Notes: generated by a model not told the origin, from the sequence alone. A DNA stretch of 64,000 nucleotides from Nibribacter roseus (GCF_042662225.1 NZ_JBHSYQ010000003.1:620001-684000), one strand, 5' to 3'; positions 42,694-51,975 are shown, counted from the first letter of the stretch. Program-made: numbers and translations.

Positions 42694-45213
42694 ATGTTTG
42701 TGGGGAGAAGAAAAAAGTTAGTCCAATATTTTTTTTTAGCGGCAAGTGGCGTCTTTTTACTGATGACCTTGGCGGTGGGCGTGATTTACCTGTATCAGGA
42801 TAAAATTATCCAGCTTTTTGTGGCCGAGGGCAACAAGCACATTAAAACCAAAATTGCCGTTGAAAAGATGGAGGTGAGCCTGTGGGAGAAGTTTCCGCAG
42901 GTGGCCATTAGTCTGCACAACGTAGAGGTAACTGAAGCGGTGGAAGGCAGCACGGCTCCTTTGGCTAAACTGGAGAGGGTGCACAGCACCTTCAGCCTGT
43001 GGGACATTGTAAAAGGAACCTACCGCATACGCGAAATTTATCTTGAAGAAGGGGAGTTGATGGTAAAGGTATTGCCCAACGGGCAGGTGAATTACCTTTT
43101 CTTTCAGAACGCAGACACAGTGCAAACTGGAAAGATGCGTTATGATCTGCAGCACATCGGGCTTAAGAAGGTGAAAGTAATTTACCAGGATGCCCCGGGC
43201 AAACAACACTATGAATTACAGGCCCACTTGCTCTCTGCGGCGTTGGCTGTGGATGATCCTGTTATTACAATACAGACAGAAGGTACTGCACTGGTACATT
43301 CGGTAAGAGTAGCTGGGCACGAGTTTATCCGGCAGAAAGAAATACAGCTAAACAGCCAGCTAGCAATCAACACCGCCACAAAGCAAATTACGTTAGAGCC
43401 TTCTGACTTGCAGATAGAAAAAGCGCTGTATCAGTTTGGGGGCCAGATTGCTTATAAAGACAAAACATATATAGATCTGGCGGTGCAGGGGAAAAACACG
43501 AATGTTCAGTCTTTGCTGGCGTTAATTCCTCAGAAGTACACAAAGCAACTGGCCCAGTACCAAAGTCAGGGCGATGTCTATTTCAAAGGAAAAGTAAAAG
43601 GGGAGGTGTCAGCCAATAAAAGCCCATTCTTTGATGTGGCCTTCGGGTGCAAGCGGGCTTCTTTTTACCACCCTGACTATAAAGAAAAAGTAGAGGGTGT
43701 TACTTTAGAGGGGCGGTTCACCAACGGAGCTCAGCGTAACAGCCAGACATCAATGCTGGAGCTACGTAATGTGCGGGGCAACCTGCGTGGAAAGCCTTTC
43801 TCCGGGGAGTTTGCTTACCAGAACTTCTCTGACCCATACATTCAAGCGCAACTAAAAGCCGATGTGGACGTGGCCCATGTGCTGGGGGCTTTTCCGGTGG
43901 AGGAGATCAGCAAGGGAAGTGGGCAGGCGCAGGTGCAATTCTCGTTTGCTGGTAACCTGAACACGTTCAAAACCAACCCCGGCAGTTCTAAGATCAAAAC
44001 CAGTGGCGACATTCAGCTTCGCAACGTGAGTTTGCTGTTTCGCCAGCACCCGCAGTATTTGAACGGCCTCACGGGCACTTTTCTGTTCCGTAAGAATGAT
44101 GTGGCAGTCACCAATTTCAAAGGCAAGGTGGGTGACTCAGATTTTCTGCTGAACGGCTACTTCAAGAACGTGCTGCCCTGGGTTTTTCTGAAAGGTCAGA
44201 AGCTGCGTATTGAAGCCGATTTTGAGTCTGCGTTCCTGAACCTGGACCAGTTATTGGCAGCGGCTAATTCTGCAGATGGTGCGGCGCCAAAGAGTAACAA
44301 AAAGCCCTCTACTGATTATGCTTTCAATATGCCCGCTAACCTGGAGCTGGACTTGAATGCCGCTGTGCGCCATCTGCAGTTCCGGAGGTTTAAGGCAAAG
44401 CAACTGCAGGGGCAGGTGCGGCTACAGAATCAGGTAATCACTACGCCTAACATTGCCTTGCAGGCGGTGGGCGGGAAATTCAGGGTGCGCGGCACCATGG
44501 ATGCCCGCCATCCGCTCATTAAAATTACCTCCACGGCCAATATTGACCACATAAAGGTTGATAGCCTCATGTATGCGTTCGAAAACTTTGGTCAGGCTTT
44601 TATAACGCAGCGGCACCTGAACGGTGAGCTTACCGCCCAAATTGACTCTGACCTGTTCTTTGACCACCAGCTGAACGCGCGCACAGATTTAATGCAGGCC
44701 GAGATAAAGACATCAATCCAGAACGGGCAACTGCTGTACTTTGAGCCTCTGCAGAAGCTCAGCGCTTTTGTAGATCGCCGCGAGCTCGCCAACTTGCGCT
44801 TCTCTGAACTCAAGAATAACTTCTTCATCCAGAGCCGCACCATTTATATACCTGAAATGGAAATACAGACCAGCGCCAGTCGTTTTTCTTCCATCACCGT
44901 TTCGGGTACCCACACCTTTGACCAAGACATGGATTACCGCCTGCGCATTCCGCTGGCTATCACCACCGCAAAGCGCGACAAAGACGAGCGATTTGGCGTG
45001 ATAGAGACTAGCTCGGCCCCTAACCCCATGCTGTTTCTAACCATAAAAGGGAAAGAGGGCAACTTTAAAGTAGCCTACGACCAAGAAAAGGTCAAAGATA
45101 AAATTGCCTCTGACCTGCAACGCGAGAAACAAGAGCTCAAAGATGTGCTCAAGGGCAAGAAGAAGGAAGAGAAATCTGTTAAGCCCGCCACAGAGTTTTT
45201 TGAGTTTGAATAA
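42694..45213 (+). CDS. AsmA-family envelope protein
   Basis: 839 residues from the ATG at 42694. One N-terminal membrane helix (FFLAASGVFLLMTLAVGVIY), then a long beta-rich periplasmic body of AsmA type: EVSLWEKFPQVAISLHNVEV (the family's N-terminal VSLfP-like element) and, in the C-terminal AsmA_2 region, LNGELTAQIDSDL and FRMDYRLRIPLAI-like strands. The C-terminus is a charged coiled coil rich in Lys and Glu. AsmA-like proteins form bridge-like structures implicated in phospholipid transport between the membranes. It is monocistronic and followed by a family hairpin. Confidence 0.87.
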   Translation: MFVGRRKKLVQYFFLAASGVFLLMTLAVGVIYLYQDKIIQLFVAEGNKHIKTKIAVEKMEVSLWEKFPQVAISLHNVEVTEAVEGSTAPLAKLERVHSTFSLWDIVKGTYRIREIYLEEGELMVKVLPNGQVNYLFFQNADTVQTGKMRYDLQHIGLKKVKVIYQDAPGKQHYELQAHLLSAALAVDDPVITIQTEGTALVHSVRVAGHEFIRQKEIQLNSQLAINTATKQITLEPSDLQIEKALYQFGGQIAYKDKTYIDLAVQGKNTNVQSLLALIPQKYTKQLAQYQSQGDVYFKGKVKGEVSANKSPFFDVAFGCKRASFYHPDYKEKVEGVTLEGRFTNGAQRNSQTSMLELRNVRGNLRGKPFSGEFAYQNFSDPYIQAQLKADVDVAHVLGAFPVEEISKGSGQAQVQFSFAGNLNTFKTNPGSSKIKTSGDIQLRNVSLLFRQHPQYLNGLTGTFLFRKNDVAVTNFKGKVGDSDFLLNGYFKNVLPWVFLKGQKLRIEADFESAFLNLDQLLAAANSADGAAPKSNKKPSTDYAFNMPANLELDLNAAVRHLQFRRFKAKQLQGQVRLQNQVITTPNIALQAVGGKFRVRGTMDARHPLIKITSTANIDHIKVDSLMYAFENFGQAFITQRHLNGELTAQIDSDLFFDHQLNARTDLMQAEIKTSIQNGQLLYFEPLQKLSAFVDRRELANLRFSELKNNFFIQSRTIYIPEMEIQTSASRFSSITVSGTHTFDQDMDYRLRIPLAITTAKRDKDERFGVIETSSAPNPMLFLTIKGKEGNFKVAYDQEKVKDKIASDLQREKQELKDVLKGKKKEEKSVKPATEFFEFE

Positions 45214-45216
45214 CCC

Positions 45217-45251
45217 GTTTTTGAGCTGTTTTGAAAAATAAGGCCTAAAAC
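45217..45251 (+). terminator. 3'-end family hairpin (diverged) after the AsmA-like gene
   Basis: GTTTTTGAGCTGTTTT / AAAATAAGGCCTAAAAC, four bases after the stop. Confidence 0.5.
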
Positions 45252-45276
45252 AGAAAGACTAACCTTATAAATAACT

Positions 45277-46110
45277 ATGAATCAGGAAGTCTCAGTTGAT
45301 CAAGCCATCAACCGTGGCCAAAGAATGATCAACTGGCCGGCTGTTGTTATCATGTTTGGAACAATAGGCGGATGCGTTTATTTAGCTGTCCATCAAAAGC
45401 TATCCTTCTGGTTTGTTCCTCTAAGTTTTGTGTTAGGCCTTGCTTTAGCTTGGCTGTACTGGAGCTTTATGATTACCAAATGGCGCATCTGGGCTTTTGA
45501 AAACGTAAGAAACGTACATGAGTTAAAGAAGAAAGCGATCAAAGAAAAGCTGATTTGGCCCGATGAGAGTGCTTACAGTAAAACGGAAATTAGAACTGCG
45601 GCAGATAAAGAGCGGTTGCTGCGGCTGCAAGAAAAATTTGCGCAGGAAGACGTCTTTCACGAGGATTTTTCTATCCTCAACGAAACCATCATTTATTTCT
45701 CGAAATGGAAAAGTATAGTGGAAGTACTTTTCATGGTAATAAGTCTGGTGGTGGGAATTTATCTAATCATCGATGAGAATTATTGGGTTGGAGGTGCGCT
45801 TGCAGGAATCGGCGTGTACTTTAGCTTTACCGGTATAAAGAAAGCTGGAAACAAAAGTCCTCAGATTACGCTGTCTGAAAAAGGTATAGAAACAGCCTCT
45901 TCAGAATTTTACAGTTGGCGCGCCATCAGAAATGAAGATGTAGTGCGGGAGGGATACGGGAAAGACACCAAGTATTATCTGGTGTACGAACATCCGGAGG
46001 GTGCTGAGAAAATACCAATTGCAGATTTCGACATCAATCACCGTGAATTGGAAAATCTATTGGTGCAATACAGAGGTCGCTATAAACGGAATATGCATTT
46101 TTATAGCTGA
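45277..46110 (+). CDS. multi-pass membrane protein of unknown function
   Basis: 277 residues. Four hydrophobic segments (about 20-40, 44-62, 146-166 and 172-188), a charged cytoplasmic helical linker between the pairs (NVHELKKKAIKEKLIWPDE...), and a C-terminal soluble domain with ETASSEFYSWRAIRNEDVVR and KYYLVYEHPEGAEKIPIADF. That tail resembles the PH-like domain in membrane proteins that read 'W..I..E.V'. No named family. The last codons fall in a decayed family palindrome. Confidence 0.65.
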   Translation: MNQEVSVDQAINRGQRMINWPAVVIMFGTIGGCVYLAVHQKLSFWFVPLSFVLGLALAWLYWSFMITKWRIWAFENVRNVHELKKKAIKEKLIWPDESAYSKTEIRTAADKERLLRLQEKFAQEDVFHEDFSILNETIIYFSKWKSIVEVLFMVISLVVGIYLIIDENYWVGGALAGIGVYFSFTGIKKAGNKSPQITLSEKGIETASSEFYSWRAIRNEDVVREGYGKDTKYYLVYEHPEGAEKIPIADFDINHRELENLLVQYRGRYKRNMHFYS

Positions 46111-46133
46111 TTTTGAGAAAACACGCCTAAAAC
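46096..46133 (+). terminator. decayed 3'-end family palindrome across a stop codon
   Basis: CATTTTTATAGCTGATTTTG / AGAAAACACGCCTAAAAC. The right half is well preserved, and the TGA stop at 46108-46110 is inside the left half. Confidence 0.35.
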
Positions 46134-46205
46134 AGAAAATTTAATTTCCTCAGTTTCCTGAGCATTCGTGTTTCCTTCTATCTTTAAGCAATTTAACGGC
46201 CGCTC

Positions 46206-47540
46206 ATGAAATCACCCAAGAACAATATTTACTTCAAAATTGGGACTATTGTCACCATTGCGCTTCTGTTGTTGATACCCACCTCCATGATAAAGGGCTT
46301 GATTAATGAGCGGGAGTTAACGCAGGTAGAAACCATCAGTGAGGTTAGTTCTAAGTGGGGGGAGCAGCAAACTATTTCGGGGCCGTTTATTACTATACCT
46401 TATGTGCGGTATATAAAAGAATTCTCTAAGAAAGACTCGGTAGAGAAAACGGTGCAGATAAAAGAGTACCTGCACATTTTGCCATCTGAACTTGACATTT
46501 CGGGCAACATACACCCTGAACTCAGGTACAGGGGGATTTATGAAATTGTGGTGTATAATTCCAAAATCAACTTAACGGGAAAGTTCTCTAGCCTCAACTT
46601 CTCAGAAATAGACGTTCCTTTAAATAACATTCAGTTTGATAAAGCCCGTTTGACCTTGGGCATTAGTGATTTGCGAGGCATTGAAGAGCAAATTAACCTG
46701 GGCTGGAACAGCAAGCAGTTTTCTTTTAACCCAGGTGTTACTACCAATGATGTAGTAAGCAGCGGCATTAATTCTGAAATATCAGTTTCGCCCAATGATA
46801 GCTCTAGTTACACCTTCTCCTTGAGCATTAACCTAAAAGGAAGCCAGCTGTTATATTTTACTCCAGTAGGAAAGGTAACAGACATCAAAATTTCTTCTGC
46901 CTGGAAGAACCCTAGTTTTAATGGCGCTTTCCTGCCAGACAGAAGAAGTGTCTCAGACAGTGGGTTTGTGGCCAACTGGAACGTGCTGCACCTGAACCGG
47001 AATTACCCGCAGGCATGGATTGGCAGCAAACATTCCATCAGCGAATCTGCCTTCGGCATTGATCTGTTACTGCCCGTAGACAATTACCAGAAAACGTATA
47101 GGTCTATTAGGTATGCTATCTTGTTTATTGGCTTCACCTTTTTAGTGTTCTTTTTTATTGAGGTACTGAACAAGGTGTTTATTCACCCTATACAGTACAT
47201 TTTGGTGGGCATTGCTCTGGTAGTTTTCTACACGCTCTTGCTCTCCATTTCTGAACACCTCACGTTCAACCTAGCCTTTATTCTTTCAGCGGTAGCCACG
47301 CTGGCGCTTATTGCAGGGTATGTAAAAGCAATTCTGAAATCTACCAAGCTGACATACCTCATCAGTGGTATTCTGCTGGTTTTGTACTCGTTTATTTTCG
47401 TGATCATTCAGTTGCAAGACTTCGCGCTGCTCATTGGCAGCATTGGTATCTTCATTATTCTTGGCTTGGTGATGTACTACTCCAGAAAGATTGACTGGTA
47501 TAACCTGAATCTGGAGGAGGAGAAGGTGGAGGCGGTATAG
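46206..47540 (+). CDS. creD: CreD-like inner membrane protein
   Basis: 444 residues. One N-terminal helix (GTIVTIALLLLIPTSMI), then the CreD periplasmic domain (LINERELTQVETISEVSSKWG, ISGPFITIPY, NPSFNGAFLPDRR, FGIDLLLPVDNYQKTYRSI), then five or six C-terminal helices (about 300-430). CreD is known as an inner-membrane protein connected with colicin tolerance and envelope integrity in E. coli. No creBC two-component genes are adjacent. A T-rich palindromic terminator follows. Confidence 0.9.
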   Translation: MKSPKNNIYFKIGTIVTIALLLLIPTSMIKGLINERELTQVETISEVSSKWGEQQTISGPFITIPYVRYIKEFSKKDSVEKTVQIKEYLHILPSELDISGNIHPELRYRGIYEIVVYNSKINLTGKFSSLNFSEIDVPLNNIQFDKARLTLGISDLRGIEEQINLGWNSKQFSFNPGVTTNDVVSSGINSEISVSPNDSSSYTFSLSINLKGSQLLYFTPVGKVTDIKISSAWKNPSFNGAFLPDRRSVSDSGFVANWNVLHLNRNYPQAWIGSKHSISESAFGIDLLLPVDNYQKTYRSIRYAILFIGFTFLVFFFIEVLNKVFIHPIQYILVGIALVVFYTLLLSISEHLTFNLAFILSAVATLALIAGYVKAILKSTKLTYLISGILLVLYSFIFVIIQLQDFALLIGSIGIFIILGLVMYYSRKIDWYNLNLEEEKVEAV

Positions 47541-47572
47541 GTAGCTGCAGGGGATATTAGCCAAACAGCGAA

Positions 47573-47626
47573 GTTTTCGGGCGGCTTTTTGTTTTAGGTT
47601 TATTTTAACAAAAGCAGCCCGAAAAC
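47573..47626 (+). terminator. 3'-end family hairpin with an extended loop after creD
   Basis: GTTTTCGGGCGGCTTTTTGT / AACAAAAGCAGCCCGAAAAC. The arms are longer than in other copies and the loop about 14 bases. Confidence 0.65.
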
Positions 47627-47684
47627 AGAAAGCCAATATCCTATTGAAGTATTTCTAAACCCAATAGATACATCCGTCTTCAGT

Positions 47685-48074
47685 ATGGCCAACAGAGAAA
47701 TTTATAGAATACTAACTTATTTTCTGGCGGTAATTTGGTTCGTCAATGGGTTGTTTTGCAAGGTGTTGAATCTGGTGAGCAGGCATGAGCAGATTGTAGC
47801 TAGAATCTTAGGCGATGATTTTTCCAGACCTCTTACTGTGTTGATTGGACTTGCGGAAGTGGGAATGACTGTCTGGATTTTGAGTGGCATAAAATCTCGT
47901 CTTAATGCGTTAGTCCAAATTGCAGTAGTGGCCACCATGAATATTTTGGAAGTTGTACTCGTGCCTGACCTGCTGCTGTGGGGAAGGCTAAATGCTTTCT
48001 TTGCCCTTTTATTTATTCTGGTGGTATATTATAAGGAGTTCGAGCTAAATAAAGAGTTGACCCAGCAAGCGTAG
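47685..48074 (+). CDS. DoxX-like membrane protein
   Basis: 129 residues with four hydrophobic segments: YRILTYFLAVIWFVNGLFCK, LTVLIGLAEVGMTVWIL, LVQIAVVATMNILEVVLV and FFALLFILVVYY. The size and the opening 'i..ya.a.vw...Gl.cKv' fit the DoxX-like (DUF4267/DoxX_3) families. The function is unknown, possibly redox related. First gene of a four-gene operon; its stop is one base before the next ATG. Confidence 0.78.
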   Translation: MANREIYRILTYFLAVIWFVNGLFCKVLNLVSRHEQIVARILGDDFSRPLTVLIGLAEVGMTVWILSGIKSRLNALVQIAVVATMNILEVVLVPDLLLWGRLNAFFALLFILVVYYKEFELNKELTQQA

Positions 48075-48075
48075 C

Positions 48076-48816
48076 ATGTTATCTTTTCTTAAAAATCATC
48101 CGTTTGCAGTAGAGGCTTATTTTGAAAGTTCGCTTGTGCTCACGTTTGCTCTGCCCAAAGAACAATTGCAGCCGCTTATTCCAGAATCTTTGCAGTTAGA
48201 CACCTACAAAGACCAGTTTGCCTTTTTGGCCGTGGCCATGGTGCAAACAGAGGGACTCAGACCCAGAGGCTTCCCGAAGTTCATGGGCAATAGCTTCTTC
48301 TTGATTGGTTATAGGGTGTTTGTGCGGTACAGGAATAATAAAGGAAAGAACCTGCGGGGCTTGTACATCCTGAAATCTGAGACAGACAAAAAGAAAATGG
48401 AGTGGATGGGCAATCTCTTTACCCATTATAATTACACCACTACAGACATACATCATACTGAGCAAAACGGAAGAAGTGAGATAAGCTCAAATCAGTCTGA
48501 TTTCAAGGTGGTGCTTGACACTACCTCAAATGAGGTTCCTTTACCATTCAATTCACCTTTTACAGATTGGAAAGAAGCCAGACGATTTGCCGGGCCTCTG
48601 CCTTTTACTTTTAGTTATAACCCAGCCACAAAAGAAGTCTTGATCATTGAAGGGGTTCGGGAAAATTGGGTTCCCACTCAGGTCAAAGTGAATGATTACC
48701 GGTTTTCTTTCCTTTCTTCTTTGGGGTTAAAAGATGCTTTTTTGGCAAATGCTTTTATTATCAGGAACATACCCTACTACTGGAAGAAGGGCAGAAAAGA
48801 AGTGTGGAAGAAATAA
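48076..48816 (+). CDS. DUF2071 (YqjF-like) protein
   Basis: 246 residues. The start FLKNHPFAVEAYFESSLVLTF and LPKEQLQPLIPESLQLDTYK match the DUF2071 pattern (acetoacetate-decarboxylase-like fold). Other blocks are AFLAVAMVQTEGLRPRGFPK and YRVFVRYRNNKGKNLRGLYI. Its activity is unknown. It is one base after the DoxX-like gene, and its end overlaps the methyltransferase start by 13 bases, so translation is coupled. Confidence 0.8.
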   Translation: MLSFLKNHPFAVEAYFESSLVLTFALPKEQLQPLIPESLQLDTYKDQFAFLAVAMVQTEGLRPRGFPKFMGNSFFLIGYRVFVRYRNNKGKNLRGLYILKSETDKKKMEWMGNLFTHYNYTTTDIHHTEQNGRSEISSNQSDFKVVLDTTSNEVPLPFNSPFTDWKEARRFAGPLPFTFSYNPATKEVLIIEGVRENWVPTQVKVNDYRFSFLSSLGLKDAFLANAFIIRNIPYYWKKGRKEVWKK

Positions 48817-49562
48817 GAAAACCATTTCAGGGGGTAAAGAACATTATTCGTTTCAATTGGCATTTCTATGCCATGGCAATTGGGCTGGTGTTGTTTTTGG
48901 CCTTTGTAGCCATTATTGTACAAGACCCGCTACGTGTATTGTTAATTATCTCTGCTGCCGTGGTGTTAGCCTCCACTATAATATCTTTACTGGTGTCTCT
49001 CTACATCTATGACCTGTCGGGGCTGTATAAGTTTAAGTGGATAGACTCACTGCCTACCGACCAGCTTATTTTAAACATACATGCCGGATTTGATGAGACT
49101 AGTGCTTTGTTGCAAAGCAGATTTAAAAGTGCTGAACTTGTTGCAATGGATTTCTATGATTCAGACAAACATACTGAAGTATCTATCAAACGAGCCAGAG
49201 CAGCGTATCCGCCTTACCCCAATACCAAACATGCAAAAACGAACGCATTGAACTTGCCAAACGAATCTGTTGACAAAATTTTTGTTTTATTAGCAGCGCA
49301 TGAAATAAGAGATGAAGCCGAGAGGGTGTTGTTTTTTAAAGAACTCGCACGGATCTTGAAGCCTGCTGGGCTAATATATGTAACTGAACATTTGCGGGAC
49401 ATACCTAATTTTCTGGCATTCAACCTCGGCTTTTTCCACTTTTATTCCAAAAGTGCCTGGCTCAGAACATTCCGACAGGCGAATATTTGTTTGCAGCAGG
49501 AAATAAAGCTCACGCCTTTCCTGTCTACGTTTACTCTTCACAAAAATGGAACTGCACCTTAA
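48804..49562 (+). CDS. membrane-anchored SAM-dependent methyltransferase
   Basis: 252 residues from a GTG at 48804. Two N-terminal membrane helices (FYAMAIGLVLFLAFVAIIVQ and VLLIISAAVVLASTIISLLV) precede a class I methyltransferase domain: LILNIHAGFDETS replaces the usual GxGxG loop with a weak G-F-D form, LVAMDFYDSD is motif II, ALNLPNESVDKIFVLLAAHE is motif IV-V, and LARILKPAGLIYVTEHLRD is the motif VI region. The lack of a strict GxGxG is unusual. The substrate is unknown; a membrane lipid or quinone is possible given the anchor. Confidence 0.78.
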   Translation: MEEIRKPFQGVKNIIRFNWHFYAMAIGLVLFLAFVAIIVQDPLRVLLIISAAVVLASTIISLLVSLYIYDLSGLYKFKWIDSLPTDQLILNIHAGFDETSALLQSRFKSAELVAMDFYDSDKHTEVSIKRARAAYPPYPNTKHAKTNALNLPNESVDKIFVLLAAHEIRDEAERVLFFKELARILKPAGLIYVTEHLRDIPNFLAFNLGFFHFYSKSAWLRTFRQANICLQQEIKLTPFLSTFTLHKNGTAP

Positions 49563-49941
49563 ACTAATCGGGCTCCTCCTGATTATGCTAGCTTTCATAC
49601 ATGCTTTTTTCCCAAGGTACTTCAATTGGGAGGTAGAGCTTAAACCGTTAAGCCTGATTAACCGGCAGATGATGGCTGTACATACCTTCTTCATTGCCGT
49701 CACCGTTTTTTTGATGGGTGTACTTTGCCTGACCTCCGCCCAAGAACTTGTTTCTACCAGCCTTGGTAAAAAGATTTCTCTTGGGCTTGGCGTGTTTTGG
49801 GGAATCAGGCTTTTCATCCAAATTTTCGTCTACTCCGCACACCTTTGGAAAGGCAAGCGGTTTGAAACGACAGTTCATGTTTTATTCATTGCTCTCTGGT
49901 CATATATAAGCCTCGTCTTTTTGGCAACTTATTTTAGTTGA
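49546..49941 (+). CDS. four-helix membrane protein of unknown function
   Basis: 131 residues. Helices around 4-22, 45-65, 77-97 and 108-128. Conserved-looking polar positions: HAFFPRYFNW, LINRQMMAVHTFFI and the Tyr/His of FVYSAHLWKG, a His-rich distribution that could bind a cofactor or quinone. It overlaps the methyltransferase by 17 bases and closes the operon. I know no characterised member. Confidence 0.7.
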   Translation: MELHLKLIGLLLIMLAFIHAFFPRYFNWEVELKPLSLINRQMMAVHTFFIAVTVFLMGVLCLTSAQELVSTSLGKKISLGLGVFWGIRLFIQIFVYSAHLWKGKRFETTVHVLFIALWSYISLVFLATYFS

Positions 49942-49982
49942 TAATGATTGATTCTTCTAGCCGAGTTGCCTAATCTAAATTA

Positions 49983-50024
49983 GGTGTTTCCGGGCCCTTT
50001 TCTCAAAATCACCTCCAAAACACC
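49983..50024 (+). terminator. 3'-end family hairpin closing the DoxX operon
   Basis: GGTGTTTCCGGGCCCTTTTC / AAAATCACCTCCAAAACACC, 42 bases after the stop. Confidence 0.55.
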
Positions 50025-50076
50025 AACTCGTTTTTAAAGCCCTCGTTATTCTTATTCTGTACAAAAGAATGAAACC

Positions 50077-50802
50077 ATGGCTGAAGAAACCACTTTACTG
50101 AAAGACTATACAAACGAAGAAAAAGGCGCTTATTTGGGTGCCCTGGCTACCATTGCTTCTGCCGATGGACATGTGTCTGACGAGGAACTACAGTTTTTGC
50201 AGCTAATGGCTGAGGCCTCTGAGCTTCCGGAGAACGTGCACCATGAAATAGTTTCTATTGCCAGAAACCCGTCACAGATAAGCTTGCAGCGTTGCTTGGA
50301 TGTGCTAAAAGGCAGCAACCTCCGCTTCTCCTTTATCACCGACATCATCAGTTTTGCCAAGGCAGACGGGGAGTACTCGCCTGAAGAGCAGAAAAGTATT
50401 GCCGAAATGGGGCAGTACCTGGGCATTGACCAGAAGCAGTTCAGTATCTTAGATCAGTTTGTAGACAAAGCCAACGAAGCCCAAAAGCAGGGCGAAGACC
50501 CTACTTCCAAATCTTTCATGGATAAAAGCGGTTTCGGGAGCATGTTTCAGAATGCAGGTATTTCACCAGGCATGGTCACTGGTATGTTAGGCGTACTGGC
50601 TCCAATAGTTATTGGCGGCATGATGAGCCGACGCAGAGGCTACGGCTACGGTGGCGGCCGAATGGGTGGCCTAGGCTCTATGGCCTCTATTTTGGGAGGC
50701 CTAGGCGGGCGCAGCCGCTACGGCAGCATGCGCTCCGGTGGTTTGGGCGGTTTGCTGGGTGGCATCTTGGGTGGCGGCCGCAGAGGCGGCTCAATGTGGT
50801 AA
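50077..50802 (+). CDS. TerB-family protein with a Gly/Arg-rich tail
   Basis: 241 residues. Residues 5-135 form a TerB-like all-helical domain (GALATIASADGHVSDEELQF and ISFAKADGEYSPEEQKSIAE, two repeats of the acidic A.ADG..s..E.. metal-binding motif). Residues 155-180 are hydrophobic (GMVTGMLGVLAPIVIGGMM). The last 60 residues are a Gly/Arg/Ser/Met-rich low-complexity tail. TerB proteins are associated with tellurite resistance and membrane stress. The tail could bind RNA or membranes (inference). Convergent with the MscS gene. Confidence 0.85.
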   Translation: MAEETTLLKDYTNEEKGAYLGALATIASADGHVSDEELQFLQLMAEASELPENVHHEIVSIARNPSQISLQRCLDVLKGSNLRFSFITDIISFAKADGEYSPEEQKSIAEMGQYLGIDQKQFSILDQFVDKANEAQKQGEDPTSKSFMDKSGFGSMFQNAGISPGMVTGMLGVLAPIVIGGMMSRRRGYGYGGGRMGGLGSMASILGGLGGRSRYGSMRSGGLGGLLGGILGGGRRGGSMW

Positions 50803-50811
50803 AAGAAAGTT

Positions 50812-50851
50812 CTGTTTTCGGGCTGCTTTTCGGTAAACAGCCCGAAAACAG
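50812..50851. terminator. 3'-end family hairpin between convergent genes
   Basis: CTGTTTTCGGGCTGCTTTTC / GGTAAACAGCCCGAAAACAG lies between the TerB-like gene (ends 50802) and the MscS gene (ends 50863). It can serve both directions. Confidence 0.75.
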
Positions 50852-50862
50852 GAATATCTTTA

Positions 50863-51975
50863 CTACTGCTGCTGTGGCAAATAATAAGCGGCCGGCGGGT
50901 GGGCAAAGGTAGCTCCGTGCCGGGCTATAATAGCTTCAATCTCGAAGTTGATTTCCTCCCTTATTTTCATGTACTCCTCCCACTCAATGGTGTTGATGAA
51001 GTAAAAAATTCGGATATCTTTAGAATGGGGGCCTAAGCGGTAAAAACGTACCTGACCATCTTCGTTGGTGCGGGGGTGCTGGTCTATGTACGCTTGAATT
51101 TCCTGACAAATCAGGCGCATTTGCTCCGGCGTGGTGCTGTAGGTGAGCATAACCTCAAAGGTGACCCTTCTGAACGTGCGAAGCGTTAAGTTGTCCAGGG
51201 GCTTGTCAATCATGTGCTTGTTGGGCAGCGTCACGTAGCTTTTCTCAATGGTACGTATGCGCGTGCTCCTGAAACCAATTTTCTCTACTGTACCCGTAAT
51301 ATCGCCCACCTGCACCAGGTCACCCACTACAAAGGGGTGGTCCAGGAAAATGGTGAACGAAGCCAGCAGGTTCTCCAGGCTTTCTTTGGCGGCGAATGCT
51401 ATGGCCAAACCACCCACTCCCAGACCGGCTACTAAACCTGCCACATTCACGTCAAACACGGTGCCTAGTATAATGAAGAACCCAATGATGACCACAATCA
51501 CCTTAGAGAAATCAACAAAGAAAGGTACCAGCTGGTCGTCTAGCTTCGAGTGGGTTTTGGCGGCACGCTTAGAGAAAATAAGCCCGAAGAAATCGAGTAG
51601 GCGCATGACTACCCACGTAAGCGAGGCAATGAGGAAGATTGAATAAATGCGCTGCAAAATGCGCTTGAGGCCTATTTCGTCTTGGGCGGGTAAGCCTAGC
51701 TCGGGCGGATAAGTCAGTTGGTCGAAGGCGATGTACAGGAATACCAAAAACGTGAGGTTGCCCAGCGGGGTGACCAGCAGGCGCTTGAACTCGTCTTTAG
51801 AAACATCGGTGTTGAACCGCTTGACCACCACCCCAAACAAAATTTCTGAGAGCAGCCGTGACAGCACTGTTTTAAACAGGTAGCCCACCAGCATTATGCC
51901 CATGAAAATGAGGATCTGCTGTACTGTGTTGCCTAAGAATACTAACTCTAAAATGTCTGATACTTGCTTTTGCAT
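50863..51975 (-). CDS. MscS-family mechanosensitive channel
   Basis: 370 residues. Several membrane helices in the first 200 residues, then the MscS pore helix GLGVGGLAIAFAAKESLENL and the beta domain FLDHPFVVGDLVQVGDITGT, VEKIGFRSTRIRTIEKSYVT and LPNKHM, followed by the cytoplasmic vestibule domain. It opens on membrane tension to release solutes under osmotic downshock. Length is typical of mid-sized family members. Monocistronic. Confidence 0.92.
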   Translation of the reverse strand: MQKQVSDILELVFLGNTVQQILIFMGIMLVGYLFKTVLSRLLSEILFGVVVKRFNTDVSKDEFKRLLVTPLGNLTFLVFLYIAFDQLTYPPELGLPAQDEIGLKRILQRIYSIFLIASLTWVVMRLLDFFGLIFSKRAAKTHSKLDDQLVPFFVDFSKVIVVIIGFFIILGTVFDVNVAGLVAGLGVGGLAIAFAAKESLENLLASFTIFLDHPFVVGDLVQVGDITGTVEKIGFRSTRIRTIEKSYVTLPNKHMIDKPLDNLTLRTFRRVTFEVMLTYSTTPEQMRLICQEIQAYIDQHPRTNEDGQVRFYRLGPHSKDIRIFYFINTIEWEEYMKIREEINFEIEAIIARHGATFAHPPAAYYLPQQQ

